Positions 17,083 to 25,836 of a DNA stretch of 64,000 nt are shown piece after piece (the first letter of the stretch is position 1; each line of letters opens with the position of its first letter). Source of the DNA: Spongiihabitans sp963422685 (GTDB taxonomy: Bacteria > Pseudomonadota > Gammaproteobacteria > Arenicellales > Poriferihabitantaceae); NCBI GenBank assembly GCA_963422685.1, contig OY730442.1, positions 1,984,001 through 2,048,000 of the forward strand, read 5' to 3'. The notes beneath the pieces are model-generated. The model saw nothing but the letters and a program-made list of their open reading frames with translations, did no database searches and had not been told where the DNA came from. Made by a program: the position numbers and the translations under genes.

Positions 17083-18138
17083 ATGACTACGACAAACCCC
17101 ACCCACAACTACACCCGAAGTATCCTGCTGCAAATAATTTTGGTAATAGCGCTGCTTGCCATTGTTACTCTCTGGCAATGGGATATCGTGCACCAGATAT
17201 ATGTTGCCAATCAGGTCAATACCGTTGGATGGGCAGTAAATGGTGGAATTGCGTTGCTGTTTGTCTGCGGTCTGATTCAGTTAGTAAAGCGATTTTTCGA
17301 GTATCGAAACCAGGAGCAGGCGATAAATCGATTCAAGGCCAATGTAAAAGATAACCGGGAACCCTTGCTCGGCATACGTCAGGATGACATGGTAGCGGAA
17401 CGATTTCTGACCTTGAAGTCTTTGAATCGACGCCGTGCCAGTATTGACCAAAGTGCCCTTGCCGCGACATTGCTGGCATCCGAATCAAGCAGAAATAGCT
17501 TCCTGAAATTTGTGCACAACGTTTTAATTCTCACTGGTGTATTTGGCACCATTATCTCGCTGTCTATTTCGTTGCTGGGTGCATCGGATATTCTGCAAAG
17601 CGGTGGGCAGGCCGGCAGTTTGCTGGGAGAACGGGAAGCCGCACAGGCGACCGGGCTGGGCACCATGATTTATGGGATGTCCACTGCCTTGTCTACCACG
17701 CTTACCGCAATCATCGCCTACCTGTTCTTTGGCTATTTCTACATAAAGCTGACCGACACCCAGACTTTTCTGATCAGTAAAATTGAAGAAGTGACTGCAA
17801 CAACATTAATGCCGCATTTACAATTAAATCAGGATACAGTGATCAGGGATTATTCCGAAAGTATACGTGCAGCAAACGAGTTAATTCAGAAGCTGGAACA
17901 ATCACAACAGAAGTATACAGATTCGGCAGGCATGCTGGAGTCAGCCACGCAGAAACTGGCGGATAAAGTGACCTCCTGGCATGACAAACCCAATGTAAAC
18001 GAGGAATTACTGGCGTTGATGAGCGAAGTTGTCGAACGGCATCAACACACTTCCCGGCAACATGCTGAAAGCATGGACAAGGTTGTCGGCTTGTTAAAAC
18101 GAGGCTTCCGTTTGCGCAACGGAAACGACCAGACTTAA
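17083..18138 (+). CDS. MotA/TolQ/ExbB-like proton-channel subunit
   Basis: A 351-aa inner-membrane protein with four predicted helices: about residues 14-33, 49-68, 143-167 (VHNVLILTGVFGTIISLSI) and 191-222 (GLGTMIYGMSTALSTTLTAI, AYLFFGYF). The last two match the conserved helix pair of the MotA/TolQ/ExbB family that forms the ring around the B subunit. A cytoplasmic loop of about 75 residues separates helices 2 and 3. After helix 4 the protein is helical and coiled-coil-like to a basic C-terminus. The next gene starts directly after this stop codon and encodes a MotB-like protein, so this is the ion-channel half of a motor. No flagellar, Tol or TonB genes are near. Family is fairly sure; the cellular function is not known to me. 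Confidence 0.8.
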   Translation: MTTTNPTHNYTRSILLQIILVIALLAIVTLWQWDIVHQIYVANQVNTVGWAVNGGIALLFVCGLIQLVKRFFEYRNQEQAINRFKANVKDNREPLLGIRQDDMVAERFLTLKSLNRRRASIDQSALAATLLASESSRNSFLKFVHNVLILTGVFGTIISLSISLLGASDILQSGGQAGSLLGEREAAQATGLGTMIYGMSTALSTTLTAIIAYLFFGYFYIKLTDTQTFLISKIEEVTATTLMPHLQLNQDTVIRDYSESIRAANELIQKLEQSQQKYTDSAGMLESATQKLADKVTSWHDKPNVNEELLALMSEVVERHQHTSRQHAESMDKVVGLLKRGFRLRNGNDQT

Positions 18139-20019
18139 ATGCCGGGTTCCAACGGATTCATTGATCTTAGAGTCGGTCGCGGCGCTGGCGGCGTCGGCGA
18201 TGACAGTATATGGCCGTCATTTACCGACATTATGACTGTGATCGTCATGATTTTTCTAATGGCGCTGGTAGTAATTATGGTGCGCAATTTTGAGCTTGAC
18301 CGAAAATTGTTGTCAACCATCACCGCCAAGGAAGCGACCACATTGGCAAATCAGGATCTGCTAACCCGGTTGTCAGGGGTGGAAGGTTTATTGGGGGAGA
18401 CACAGCTTCAGCGGGATGCATTACAAGTTACCCTGGGCGAGGAACTGGAACGGCTGGCGGCATTGACAGCGGATCAGGAGGAGTTGCAGGGAGAGCTTGC
18501 GACCCTGGTTGCGAAGCGTCAGCAGCTGGAGCGGGACAATGCCCGGCTGCGGCAGCAGCAGCAGGATGCGTTGGCGGAGATTGGCAAGTTGACGGATAGC
18601 GAGCGTTCGTTGAATCAGCAGATTGCAGTATTGAGTGAGCAGTTGGCCACGCTGGAGATGGAATCCACCGAGACCATAGAGTCGCTCAGCACGGATAAGC
18701 GTTCGCTGAATGAAAAGCTGGATGCGGTGTTGGCCCGGTTGTCAGGGGTGGAAGGTTTATTGGGGGAGACACAGCTTCAGCGGGATGCATTACAAGTTAC
18801 CCTGGGCGAGGAACTGGAACGGCTGGCGGCATTGACAGCGGATCAGGAGGAGTTGCAGGGAGAGCTTGCGACCCTGGTTGCGAAGCGTCAGCAGCTGGAG
18901 CGGGACAATGCCCGGCTGCGGCAGCAGCAGCAGGATGCGTTGGCGGAGATTGGCAAGTTGACGGATAGCGAGCGTTCGTTGAATCAGCAGATTGCAGTAT
19001 TGAGTGAGCAGTTGGCCACGCTGGAGATGGAATCCACCGAGACCATAGAGTCGCTCAGCACGGATAAGCGTTCGCTGAATGAAAAGCTGGATGCGGTGTT
19101 GGCCCGGTTGTCAGGGGTGGAAGGTTTATTGGGGGAGACACAGCTTCAGCGGGATGCATTACAAGTTACCCTGGGCGAGGAACTGGAACGGCTGGCGGCA
19201 TTGACAGCGGATCAGGAGGAGTTGCAGGGAGAGCTTGCGACCCTGGTTGCGAAGCGTCAGCAGCTGGAGCGGGACAATGCCCGGCTGCGGCAGCAGCAGC
19301 AGGATGCGTTGGCGGAGATTGGCAAGTTGACGGATAGCGAGCGTTCGTTGAATCAGCAGATTGCAGTATTGAGTGAGCAGTTGGCCACGCTGGAGATGGA
19401 ATCCACCGAGACCATAGAGTCGCTCAGCACGGATAAGCGTTCGCTGAATGAAAAGCTGGATGCGGTAGCAGGTCAGCTTGCGGAAGTAAAGATATTACTC
19501 CAGCAATCTCGAAGCGAAAATCAGTCGTTGACTGAGGAAGTCATTGAGTTGGGTGGATCGAAGCAGCAGGTTGAACAACGATACAGCATTGCCGGCGATG
19601 AAATTCTCGCCCTCAAGGAGCTGGTCCGGTTGCGCGAATCAGAAAACGCTGCATTGCAGATTCAGGCACGATCGTCGGTAAATCAATACCGTTCGCTCAA
19701 GGACGAGTATGAATTGCTGGATACGAAATACCGCGAGTTAATCAGGCCGGCGAGAAGTACAGCGGGGAAGTATGTAGTCGAAGTCTGGGTGGAAAAGATC
19801 AATTCGAAAATAAGGTATAAATTGAAACAACCGGATGAAGATGTGCCGCAGGCGGTGCAAAAGTCTCAAATGGAGCAGAAATTACAGGAGTTGAAAGAAC
19901 GCTTTGGAAGCAGGCTTTATACCAGAATCGTGATTCCGCAAACCAACCAGCTATCCCACAATGAGGCCTGGAATTTTACTCAGGAGATTCTGCAGAAATA
20001 CGATTATTACCACCAGTAA
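18139..20019 (+). CDS. MotB-like protein with triplicated 123-residue coiled-coil repeat
   Basis: A 626-aa protein. Near the N-terminus one TM helix (about residues 31-52) is preceded by WPSFTDIMT; Asp30 sits where MotB, TolR and ExbD carry the proton-accepting Asp. From about residue 55 to 540 it is heptad-rich coiled coil. Residues 76 to about 443 consist of three identical 123-residue units (ARLSGVEGLLGETQLQRD at the start, STDKRSLNEKLDAV at the end). The last ~85 residues (KYVVEVWVEKINSKIRYKL ... LYTRIVIPQTNQLSHNEAWN) look like a small alpha/beta domain, not an OmpA-type peptidoglycan-binding domain. By analogy with MotB everything after the helix is periplasmic. The gene starts immediately after the channel-subunit stop; mnmG follows 30 bp later. 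A ZorAB-like defence role is possible but no effector genes are adjacent. Confidence 0.8.
   Translation: MPGSNGFIDLRVGRGAGGVGDDSIWPSFTDIMTVIVMIFLMALVVIMVRNFELDRKLLSTITAKEATTLANQDLLTRLSGVEGLLGETQLQRDALQVTLGEELERLAALTADQEELQGELATLVAKRQQLERDNARLRQQQQDALAEIGKLTDSERSLNQQIAVLSEQLATLEMESTETIESLSTDKRSLNEKLDAVLARLSGVEGLLGETQLQRDALQVTLGEELERLAALTADQEELQGELATLVAKRQQLERDNARLRQQQQDALAEIGKLTDSERSLNQQIAVLSEQLATLEMESTETIESLSTDKRSLNEKLDAVLARLSGVEGLLGETQLQRDALQVTLGEELERLAALTADQEELQGELATLVAKRQQLERDNARLRQQQQDALAEIGKLTDSERSLNQQIAVLSEQLATLEMESTETIESLSTDKRSLNEKLDAVAGQLAEVKILLQQSRSENQSLTEEVIELGGSKQQVEQRYSIAGDEILALKELVRLRESENAALQIQARSSVNQYRSLKDEYELLDTKYRELIRPARSTAGKYVVEVWVEKINSKIRYKLKQPDEDVPQAVQKSQMEQKLQELKERFGSRLYTRIVIPQTNQLSHNEAWNFTQEILQKYDYYHQ
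18365..19466 (+). repeat. Perfect tandem repeat, three copies of 369 bp
   Basis: Copies begin at 18365, 18734 and 19103. Reading them side by side I found no mismatch; the third copy diverges after 19466. The period is a whole number of codons (123), so copy number can change without a frameshift. Identity at silent positions points to very recent amplification or continuous homogenisation. Confidence 0.95.
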
Positions 20020-20049
20020 ATTTATCGACAAATTATTGTCATTGACCAG

Positions 20050-21930
20050 ATGAAATACTCCGATTCGTTCGATATCATCGTTATTGGCGGTGGTCATGCT
20101 GGCGTAGAAGCGGCGCTGGCCTGCGCACGGATGCAGTGTAAAACCCTGTTGGTCACCCATAATATCGAAACCATCGGTCAGATGTCCTGCAATCCGGCCA
20201 TAGGCGGCATCGGCAAGGGGCACATTGTCAAAGAGATTGATGCCATGGGCGGGGTCATGGCCTGCGCAATAGACGCTGCGGGTATCCATTTTCGGATTTT
20301 GAATGCCCGCAAAGGCGCGGCGGTTCAGGCCACCCGCGCCCAGGCTGATCGTGGGTTGTACAAAATGGCGGTCCGCAGCGCAGTGGAACACCAGCGAAAC
20401 CTGGCTGTATTTCAACAATCTGTGGATGACCTGATTGTTGAGGGGGATGTGGTCAAAGGCGTGCGCACCCAACTGGGCATTGAATTTGAATCTACGGCGG
20501 TGGTGTTGACAACCGGGACGTTTTTGAACGGAAAGATTCACGTTGGCATGGATCATTCCAAAGGAGGTCGGGCCGGGGATCCGCCTTCGCTTGCCCTGGC
20601 CGATCGATTGCGGCAGTTACCATTAAAAGTTGGCCGACTGAAAACCGGGACCCCGCCGCGTATTGATGGCAAGTCCATCGACTATACTGGTCTCGAACAG
20701 CAGCCGGGTGATGATCCGGTTCCCGTGTTTTCCTTTCTGGGGGATGCGTCCCGGCACCCAAAACAAATTCCCTGCCACATTACCCATACCAATCCCACAA
20801 CCCATGAAATCATCAGCGGCGCTTTGGATCGTTCGCCGCTGTATGGCGGCGCCATTGACTCAGTGGGGCCGCGTTATTGCCCATCAATTGAAGACAAGGT
20901 GGTGCGATTCGCTGCACAAAGCAGCCATCAGATTTTTATTGAGCCGGAAGGCCTGAATACCACCGAAGTGTATCCCAATGGTATTTCAACAAGTTTACCA
21001 TTTGATGTGCAACTGGATTTTCTGAGATCAATTAAAGGATTCGGGAATGCGCTGATTACCCGACCTGGATATGCCATTGAATACGATTTTTTTGACCCGC
21101 GAGGATTAAAAAATTCATTGGAAACCAAATCTATCCAGGGATTGTTTTTCGCAGGACAAATAAATGGAACCACAGGCTATGAGGAAGCAGCCGGTCAGGG
21201 GTTAATCGCGGGTTTAAATGCGGCGTTGAAAATCCAACAGCGCGAGCCGTGGTGCCCGGCCAGAAACGAAGCCTATATAGGCGTGATGATCGATGATCTG
21301 GTTACCCATGGCACCGCAGAGCCGTATCGAATGTTCACCTCTCGCGCCGAGTATCGATTGCAGCTTCGAGAAGACAATGCCGATTTGAGATTGACCGCAA
21401 AGGGCCGCCAACTGGGTCTGGTTGGCGACCAGCGGATGGCGGTATTTGAGCGCAAACGCAGCGAGATAGAAAAGGAAAAGGCCCGATTGGAAAAAATCTG
21501 GATTCACCCGGATAAAACAGACACGGATTTGATTGAGAAAATGCTTGGTCAGGAATTGCAGCGCGAGGCCAGTTTGATGGACTTGCTGCGGCGTCCTGAA
21601 GTCACCTATCAGGATTTGGTGAAATTGGCCCAACTGGATTCCCCACTGGAAAATCCGCAAAGTATTCGACAACTTGAAATTCAGGCCAGATACAGTGGAT
21701 ATATTGAACGCCAAATGGCCGAGGTCGAGCGGCAAAAGAAAAGTGACGATGTGGTTTTGCCGGACAGCATGGACTATGGTTCGGTTCATGGTCTGTCTAC
21801 AGAAGTACGGCAAAAATTCAGCCTGACACGTCCGCAAACCATAGGTCAGGCAACACGCATCCCCGGAGTGACGCCTGCGGCAATCTCGCTGCTGCTGGTT
21901 CATCTGAAGAAAATCCGGCGAGCGGCATAA
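20050..21930 (+). CDS. mnmG: tRNA uridine-5-carboxymethylaminomethyl(34) synthesis enzyme MnmG
   Basis: FAD/NADH enzyme that works with MnmE on tRNA U34. The 626-aa length is standard. Visible are the FAD dinucleotide-binding motif VIGGGHAGVEAALACARM (residues about 10-27), the family signature CNPAIGGIGKGHIVKEIDAMGG, the second motif GQINGTTGYEEAAGQGLIAG, and the C-terminal helical MnmE-binding domain with IPGVTPAAISLLLVHLK. It is the last gene of the rightward block. The usual next gene rsmG is absent; gor lies convergently 59 bp away. Confidence 0.97.
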   Translation: MKYSDSFDIIVIGGGHAGVEAALACARMQCKTLLVTHNIETIGQMSCNPAIGGIGKGHIVKEIDAMGGVMACAIDAAGIHFRILNARKGAAVQATRAQADRGLYKMAVRSAVEHQRNLAVFQQSVDDLIVEGDVVKGVRTQLGIEFESTAVVLTTGTFLNGKIHVGMDHSKGGRAGDPPSLALADRLRQLPLKVGRLKTGTPPRIDGKSIDYTGLEQQPGDDPVPVFSFLGDASRHPKQIPCHITHTNPTTHEIISGALDRSPLYGGAIDSVGPRYCPSIEDKVVRFAAQSSHQIFIEPEGLNTTEVYPNGISTSLPFDVQLDFLRSIKGFGNALITRPGYAIEYDFFDPRGLKNSLETKSIQGLFFAGQINGTTGYEEAAGQGLIAGLNAALKIQQREPWCPARNEAYIGVMIDDLVTHGTAEPYRMFTSRAEYRLQLREDNADLRLTAKGRQLGLVGDQRMAVFERKRSEIEKEKARLEKIWIHPDKTDTDLIEKMLGQELQREASLMDLLRRPEVTYQDLVKLAQLDSPLENPQSIRQLEIQARYSGYIERQMAEVERQKKSDDVVLPDSMDYGSVHGLSTEVRQKFSLTRPQTIGQATRIPGVTPAAISLLLVHLKKIRRAA

Positions 21931-21989
21931 CCATTATTTCGGGTTTGGAATAGACCGCACTGGAACTTTTGCCGGATAACGCCGCGGTT

Positions 21990-23342
21990 TCACCTCAGCG
22001 TGACCAGTTCCTCCGCAGCGGTGGGATGCACCGCCACCGTATTATCAAAATCCTGCTTGGTCGCACCCATTTTTATCGCCACTGCAAACCCCTGTATCAT
22101 TTCATCAGCGCTGTCGCCAACAATGTGGCAGCCAACGATTTTTTCTGAGGCGCCGGCCGCGACCAGTTTGACCATGGTAAGTGACTTGTGCTCGCTCACG
22201 GCGTAGCGCATATTGATGAATTGGCTTTTGTAAATTTTAATCCGGGCGTCGCCGTATTGCTTCTTGGCATCGACTTCGGATAGTCCGATGGTGCCTGCTG
22301 GCGGGTGTGAAAATATCACGGTGGGGATGTTATTGTAGTCCAGTCTGGCCTCTGGTTCATGGTTGAATAATCGCCGGGAGAGTTTGCGTCCTGCCGCAAT
22401 AGCAACTGGCGTGAGTTGCGCACCAGGAGTGACATCGCCCACGGCATAAATACCACTGGCGGAAGTATTTTGAAATTCATCCGTATCAATCTGACCTCGA
22501 TCGTTGGTTTTTACTCCGGTGACTTCCAGGTTCAGATGGGCAATATTGGGGTATCGCCCGATGGCCCAGATAATACAATCGAAGCCGCCGGATTTATTAC
22601 CGTCGCTGTCCGTATAGCCAAGACGGCCGTCAGAGTGCTTTAGCAGTGAATCCAGCGCGATATTTGTCATAATATTAATTCCGCTGTTTTGCATTTGCTG
22701 CATGACGAGCTCATGGATATCATGATCGAAACTTCTGAGCAGCCGGTCCTTTCTCAATAGCATGGAGACTTCGCTATTGAGCCCGTGCAACAGCCCGGCC
22801 AGTTCCGTTGCTATATAGCCGGCGCCAATAACCAGAACTCTCTTCGGTTGCGCTTTTAGCTGGAAAAACCCATTACTGGTAATGCCGAGGTTCGCACCGG
22901 CAATATCGGGAACGACTGGCTGCCCGCCGGTGGCAATGAGAATGTGACCTGCCTGGTATGGGTCACCATTCACTTCGATGCAGTTTTTGGCGCGGAACCG
23001 GGCCACACCGCGCACCAGGGTGACGCCGGATTTTTCGAGGTTAGTCTGGTAAATTTTGTTTAAACGGGAAATATATCCATCACGTGATTGCTGGATGGTT
23101 GACCAGTTGAATCCCTGCCCTTGGATTTGCCAGCCATAGTCCTTTGCCAATGCCAGAGTTTCGTTAATTTGTGCGGTGAGCCACATCACTTTTTTTGGAA
23201 CACAGCCCACATTGACGCAGGTTCCGCCGAGCGGCCCGGATTCAACAATCAGAACCTTTGCACCATATTCTGCGGCGCGCCTGGCGGAGGCAATGCCGCC
23301 GCTTCCGCCGCCAATCACGATAAAATCGAATTTACTGATCAT
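21990..23342 (-). CDS. gor: Glutathione-disulfide reductase
   Basis: NADPH-dependent flavoenzyme that reduces GSSG to GSH. The 450-aa protein shows the FAD-binding VIGGGSGGIASARRAAEYGA, the redox-active disulfide GGTCVNVGCVPKKVM, an NADPH-binding GAGYIATELAGLL followed by the basic LRKDRLLRSFD, the second FAD motif GIYAVGDV, and the C-terminal HPTAAEELVTLR with the catalytic His/Glu pair. The basic residues after the GAGYIA motif favour NADPH and glutathione reductase over lipoamide dehydrogenase. It is divergent from frmA, which uses S-hydroxymethylglutathione, so the two may form a thiol/formaldehyde locus. Confidence 0.94.
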   Translation of the reverse strand: MISKFDFIVIGGGSGGIASARRAAEYGAKVLIVESGPLGGTCVNVGCVPKKVMWLTAQINETLALAKDYGWQIQGQGFNWSTIQQSRDGYISRLNKIYQTNLEKSGVTLVRGVARFRAKNCIEVNGDPYQAGHILIATGGQPVVPDIAGANLGITSNGFFQLKAQPKRVLVIGAGYIATELAGLLHGLNSEVSMLLRKDRLLRSFDHDIHELVMQQMQNSGINIMTNIALDSLLKHSDGRLGYTDSDGNKSGGFDCIIWAIGRYPNIAHLNLEVTGVKTNDRGQIDTDEFQNTSASGIYAVGDVTPGAQLTPVAIAAGRKLSRRLFNHEPEARLDYNNIPTVIFSHPPAGTIGLSEVDAKKQYGDARIKIYKSQFINMRYAVSEHKSLTMVKLVAAGASEKIVGCHIVGDSADEMIQGFAVAIKMGATKQDFDNTVAVHPTAAEELVTLR

Positions 23343-23942
23343 AAAACTGTGCCCGATAATTTAGCCTGAAAACTGGAAAGTAATAACTCGTTGCCGGATT
23401 ATGCGTCCGACTGGTAACAAAACAAAGATTTGTTTGACAAACTGCAACAGTCAAAATAGCAGCGGCCGACAAGAGCAGTCAGCCGTAGTCTGGAATCGGC
23501 CGGAGAAAAATCCGGTTTCAATCCATACTGCCCGTATTGCTCCCCAATTAGTACATGTGCGATTTGATTCGCCTGTATCTGGGAAAAGCCTCACCTCCTT
23601 TTGCGGGGAAAGATGTGCAAAACAACGCGACTGCACCGCAGGAATTACAATCACTTGCAGCTTCGTTTTTGATTGTCGGGGGTGGAATAATCGGTGGTTA
23701 CAGCAAAAGCGCGATGCCAAAGGGTTATGGAGATTAAGGATATCCATTGGACCAGATATTGAGGGAGCGTTTAATAATTGATTGATCAAGGAAATTTCGC
23801 CGAAATTTCGCGGATAGAAAATATTGATTCGGGATGTTAAAGTTGGTTTTTTATCTGGAGATGATGATGACGATACAAACAACAAATTTACCCGGGACAA
23901 AAATCCGTATTCCACCTGGATTAAGGGACAGGGGTTAAGCGT
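23343..23942. other. 600-bp gene-free spacer between divergent gor and frmA
   Basis: Translations here on either strand look random and have no family features. A TTGACA (23434-23439) with TAGCAG 17 bp downstream could be a weak rightward promoter; it overlaps an inverted repeat TTTGAC (23433-23438)/GTCAAA (23450-23455). Closer to frmA lies the GAAATTTCG repeat listed separately. The length is unusual for this compact region and may mark a lost gene. Confidence 0.55.
23791..23812 (+). promoter_or_regulatory. Candidate operator: tandem GAAATTTCGC half-sites
   Basis: GAAATTTCGC is followed at once by CGAAATTTCG, a perfect 10-bp palindrome, giving two overlapping symmetric copies on one helical face spacing. 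It lies about 130 bp before the frmA start codon. Operator function is inferred from symmetry and position only. Confidence 0.4.
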
Positions 23943-25058
23943 ATGGACTCAAGAGCAGCGGTGGCCTATGAAGCAGGCAAACCTTTAGAAATTGAAACGG
24001 TTCAACTTGACGGCCCCAGGGCCGGTGAAGTACTGGTTGAAATAAAAGCCACGGGAATTTGTCATACCGATGAATTCACCCGGTCCGGCGCAGACCCGGA
24101 AGGGTTGTTTCCGGCGATTCTGGGCCATGAAGGCGCGGGTATTGTGGTTGAAGTTGGAGAGGATGTCCGCAGTGTAAAAAAAGGCGACCACGTCATTCCT
24201 TTATACACACCGGAATGTCGCCAGTGCGACTACTGTATCAGCGGCAAAACCAACCTGTGCCAGGCGATTCGGGTTACCCAGGGCCAGGGCGTAATGCCCG
24301 ATGGAGCCAGTCGATTTTCCTTGGGCAGGCAAAAAATTTTCCATTACATGGGCACTTCGACTTTTTCCAATTACACCGTGCTTCCAGAAATTGCAGTGGC
24401 AAGAATCCGTGAAGACGCACCATTCGACAAGGTATGTTATATCGGTTGTGGCGTAACCACCGGAATCGGCGCGGTAATCAATACGGCAAAAGTGAGGCCT
24501 GGCGATAACGTCGTGGTATTTGGTCTCGGCGGAATTGGTTTGAACGTGATTCAGGGTGCGAGATTGGCGGGTGCAGATAAAATTGTCGGTGTAGATATCA
24601 ATCCCAAACGCCAGCGGCTCGCAGAAAAATTCGGCATGACGCACTTTATCAATCCGCAGCAGATTGAAGATGATCTGGTCGCCAGTATCGTTGACATCAC
24701 CGGCGGCGGCGCGGACTACAGTTTTGAATGCGTCGGCAATACCGACTTGATGCGCCAGGCATTGGAGTGCTGCCATAAAGGCTGGGGCGAAAGCGTCATT
24801 ATTGGTGTTGCCGGTGCCGGGAAAGAAATCAGCACTCGCCCATTTCAACTGGTTACTGGCCGGGTTTGGCGTGGAACCGCCTTCGGTGGGGCGAGAGGAA
24901 GAACGGATGTGCCGAAAATTGTAGATTGGTATATGGAAGGGAAAATAAATATTGATGATTTAATTACCCATACCATGCCACTGGACAAAATTAACCAGGC
25001 ATTTGATTTGATGCACTCTGGCGATTCCATCCGCAGCGTGGTTTTATTCGACTCCTAA
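23943..25058 (+). CDS. frmA: S-(hydroxymethyl)glutathione dehydrogenase / class III alcohol dehydrogenase
   Basis: Oxidises S-hydroxymethylglutathione, the spontaneous adduct of formaldehyde and GSH, with NAD+. The 371-aa length is typical. It has the catalytic-zinc ligands in GICHTDEFTRSG and GHEGAGIVVEVG, the four-cysteine structural-zinc lobe CRQCDYCISGKTNLC, the third catalytic ligand in IGCGVTTGIGAV, the NAD-binding GLGGIGLNVIQGARLAG, and class III hallmark residues (ECVGNTDLMRQALECCHKGWG). The usual downstream esterase gene fghA is absent; a 400-bp spacer and rpsL follow. gor, which regenerates GSH, is divergent upstream. Confidence 0.95.
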   Translation: MDSRAAVAYEAGKPLEIETVQLDGPRAGEVLVEIKATGICHTDEFTRSGADPEGLFPAILGHEGAGIVVEVGEDVRSVKKGDHVIPLYTPECRQCDYCISGKTNLCQAIRVTQGQGVMPDGASRFSLGRQKIFHYMGTSTFSNYTVLPEIAVARIREDAPFDKVCYIGCGVTTGIGAVINTAKVRPGDNVVVFGLGGIGLNVIQGARLAGADKIVGVDINPKRQRLAEKFGMTHFINPQQIEDDLVASIVDITGGGADYSFECVGNTDLMRQALECCHKGWGESVIIGVAGAGKEISTRPFQLVTGRVWRGTAFGGARGRTDVPKIVDWYMEGKINIDDLITHTMPLDKINQAFDLMHSGDSIRSVVLFDS

Positions 25059-25461
25059 AGCCATAAAAATAAAAGCCCAGGCCCCCGCGCTGTGAATGAG
25101 GGAAAGTAGAACGATCCGGGATGCCAGGGAATTTTCCGCTGCATTCAACCTGGCATTTCGACATGAACGAAACGACTGGGCCATCTTTTTACGCTGCAAC
25201 CCGGGAATGGCCGTCATCATTGGACTTGTCGTCCACTTTCACTTGACCTGATCACACTCTCATCCTGTTTTCAAATCCAGCCTTTTTAAGTCCGATTGAT
25301 TCTGAACAGGACCAGACTATATCCTTGACAGTCATTGACTCCCGTCATAGAATCGCCGCCCTTGTGCGGGGCGCGACCAGAAATATTCGCTGAATTGCCT
25401 GGGTTTGAGCTGGCCCACAGGGTTCTGGAGTCAAGAATACATTAATAGTGAAGTTAAGCGA
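25059..25461. other. Spacer between frmA and the str operon
   Basis: This stretch of about 400 bp has no gene. It holds an inverted repeat, ATGCCAGG (25121-25128)/CCTGGCAT (25149-25156), a perfect 8-bp stem with a 20-nt loop and no real T tract. It may mark the end of frmA transcription. The rpsL promoter lies at 25325-25353. rpoBC, which often precedes rpsL, is not here. Confidence 0.6.
25325..25353 (+). promoter_or_regulatory. Strong sigma-70-type promoter of the str operon
   Basis: A consensus TTGACA (25325-25330), a 17-bp spacer and TAGAAT (25348-25353), about 110 bp upstream of rpsL. This is the best promoter match in the window, as expected for ribosomal protein and elongation factor genes. 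Confidence 0.8.
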
Positions 25462-25836
25462 ATGCCGACGTTAAACCAACTGGTTCGAAAACCACGACAA
25501 AAGCAGGTAAAGAAGACCAATGTTCCTGCATTGCAGGCTTGCCCGCAAAAACGTGGTGTTTGTACTCGCGTTTATACTACTACTCCGAAGAAACCGAATT
25601 CCGCGCTGCGTAAAGTGGCCCGAGTGCGGCTGACCAATGGTTTTGAAGTGACCACCTACATCGGCGGTGAAGGCCATAACCTTCAGGAGCACTCGGTAGT
25701 GCTGTTACGGGGTGGGCGGGTTAAAGATTTACCGGGTGTGCGTTACCACACGGTTCGTGGTGCGCTGGACACATCAGGTGTTTCTGATAGACGCCAGGGT
25801 CGCTCGAAATACGGTGCAAAGCGACCCAGGTCCTGA
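25462..25836 (+). CDS. rpsL: Ribosomal protein uS12
   Basis: Decoding-centre protein of the small subunit. 124 aa with the invariant streptomycin-site loops TTPKKPNSALRKVARVRL and LLRGGRVKDLPGVRYH. ATG 25462 gives the universal N-terminus MPTLNQLVRKPR; the frame is open further upstream to 25405 but that leader is not family-like. Wild-type lysines are present at both classical streptomycin-resistance sites. First gene of rpsL-rpsG-fusA-tuf. Confidence 0.98.
   Translation: MPTLNQLVRKPRQKQVKKTNVPALQACPQKRGVCTRVYTTTPKKPNSALRKVARVRLTNGFEVTTYIGGEGHNLQEHSVVLLRGGRVKDLPGVRYHTVRGALDTSGVSDRRQGRSKYGAKRPRS

Noticed and set aside
18365..19466. CRISPR-like or satellite array
   Set aside because: The units are 369 bp, directly adjacent with no spacers and in frame inside a coding sequence; they are protein repeats.
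17083..20019. Zorya anti-phage system
   Set aside because: Only a ZorAB-like pair is present; no ZorC/D/E-type helicase or nuclease gene adjoins, and the long coil is in the B subunit rather than in the A subunit tail.
23451..23915. A 154-codon minus-strand frame in the gor-frmA spacer
   Set aside because: Composition looks random, no motif or family features, and it runs through the likely frmA control region.
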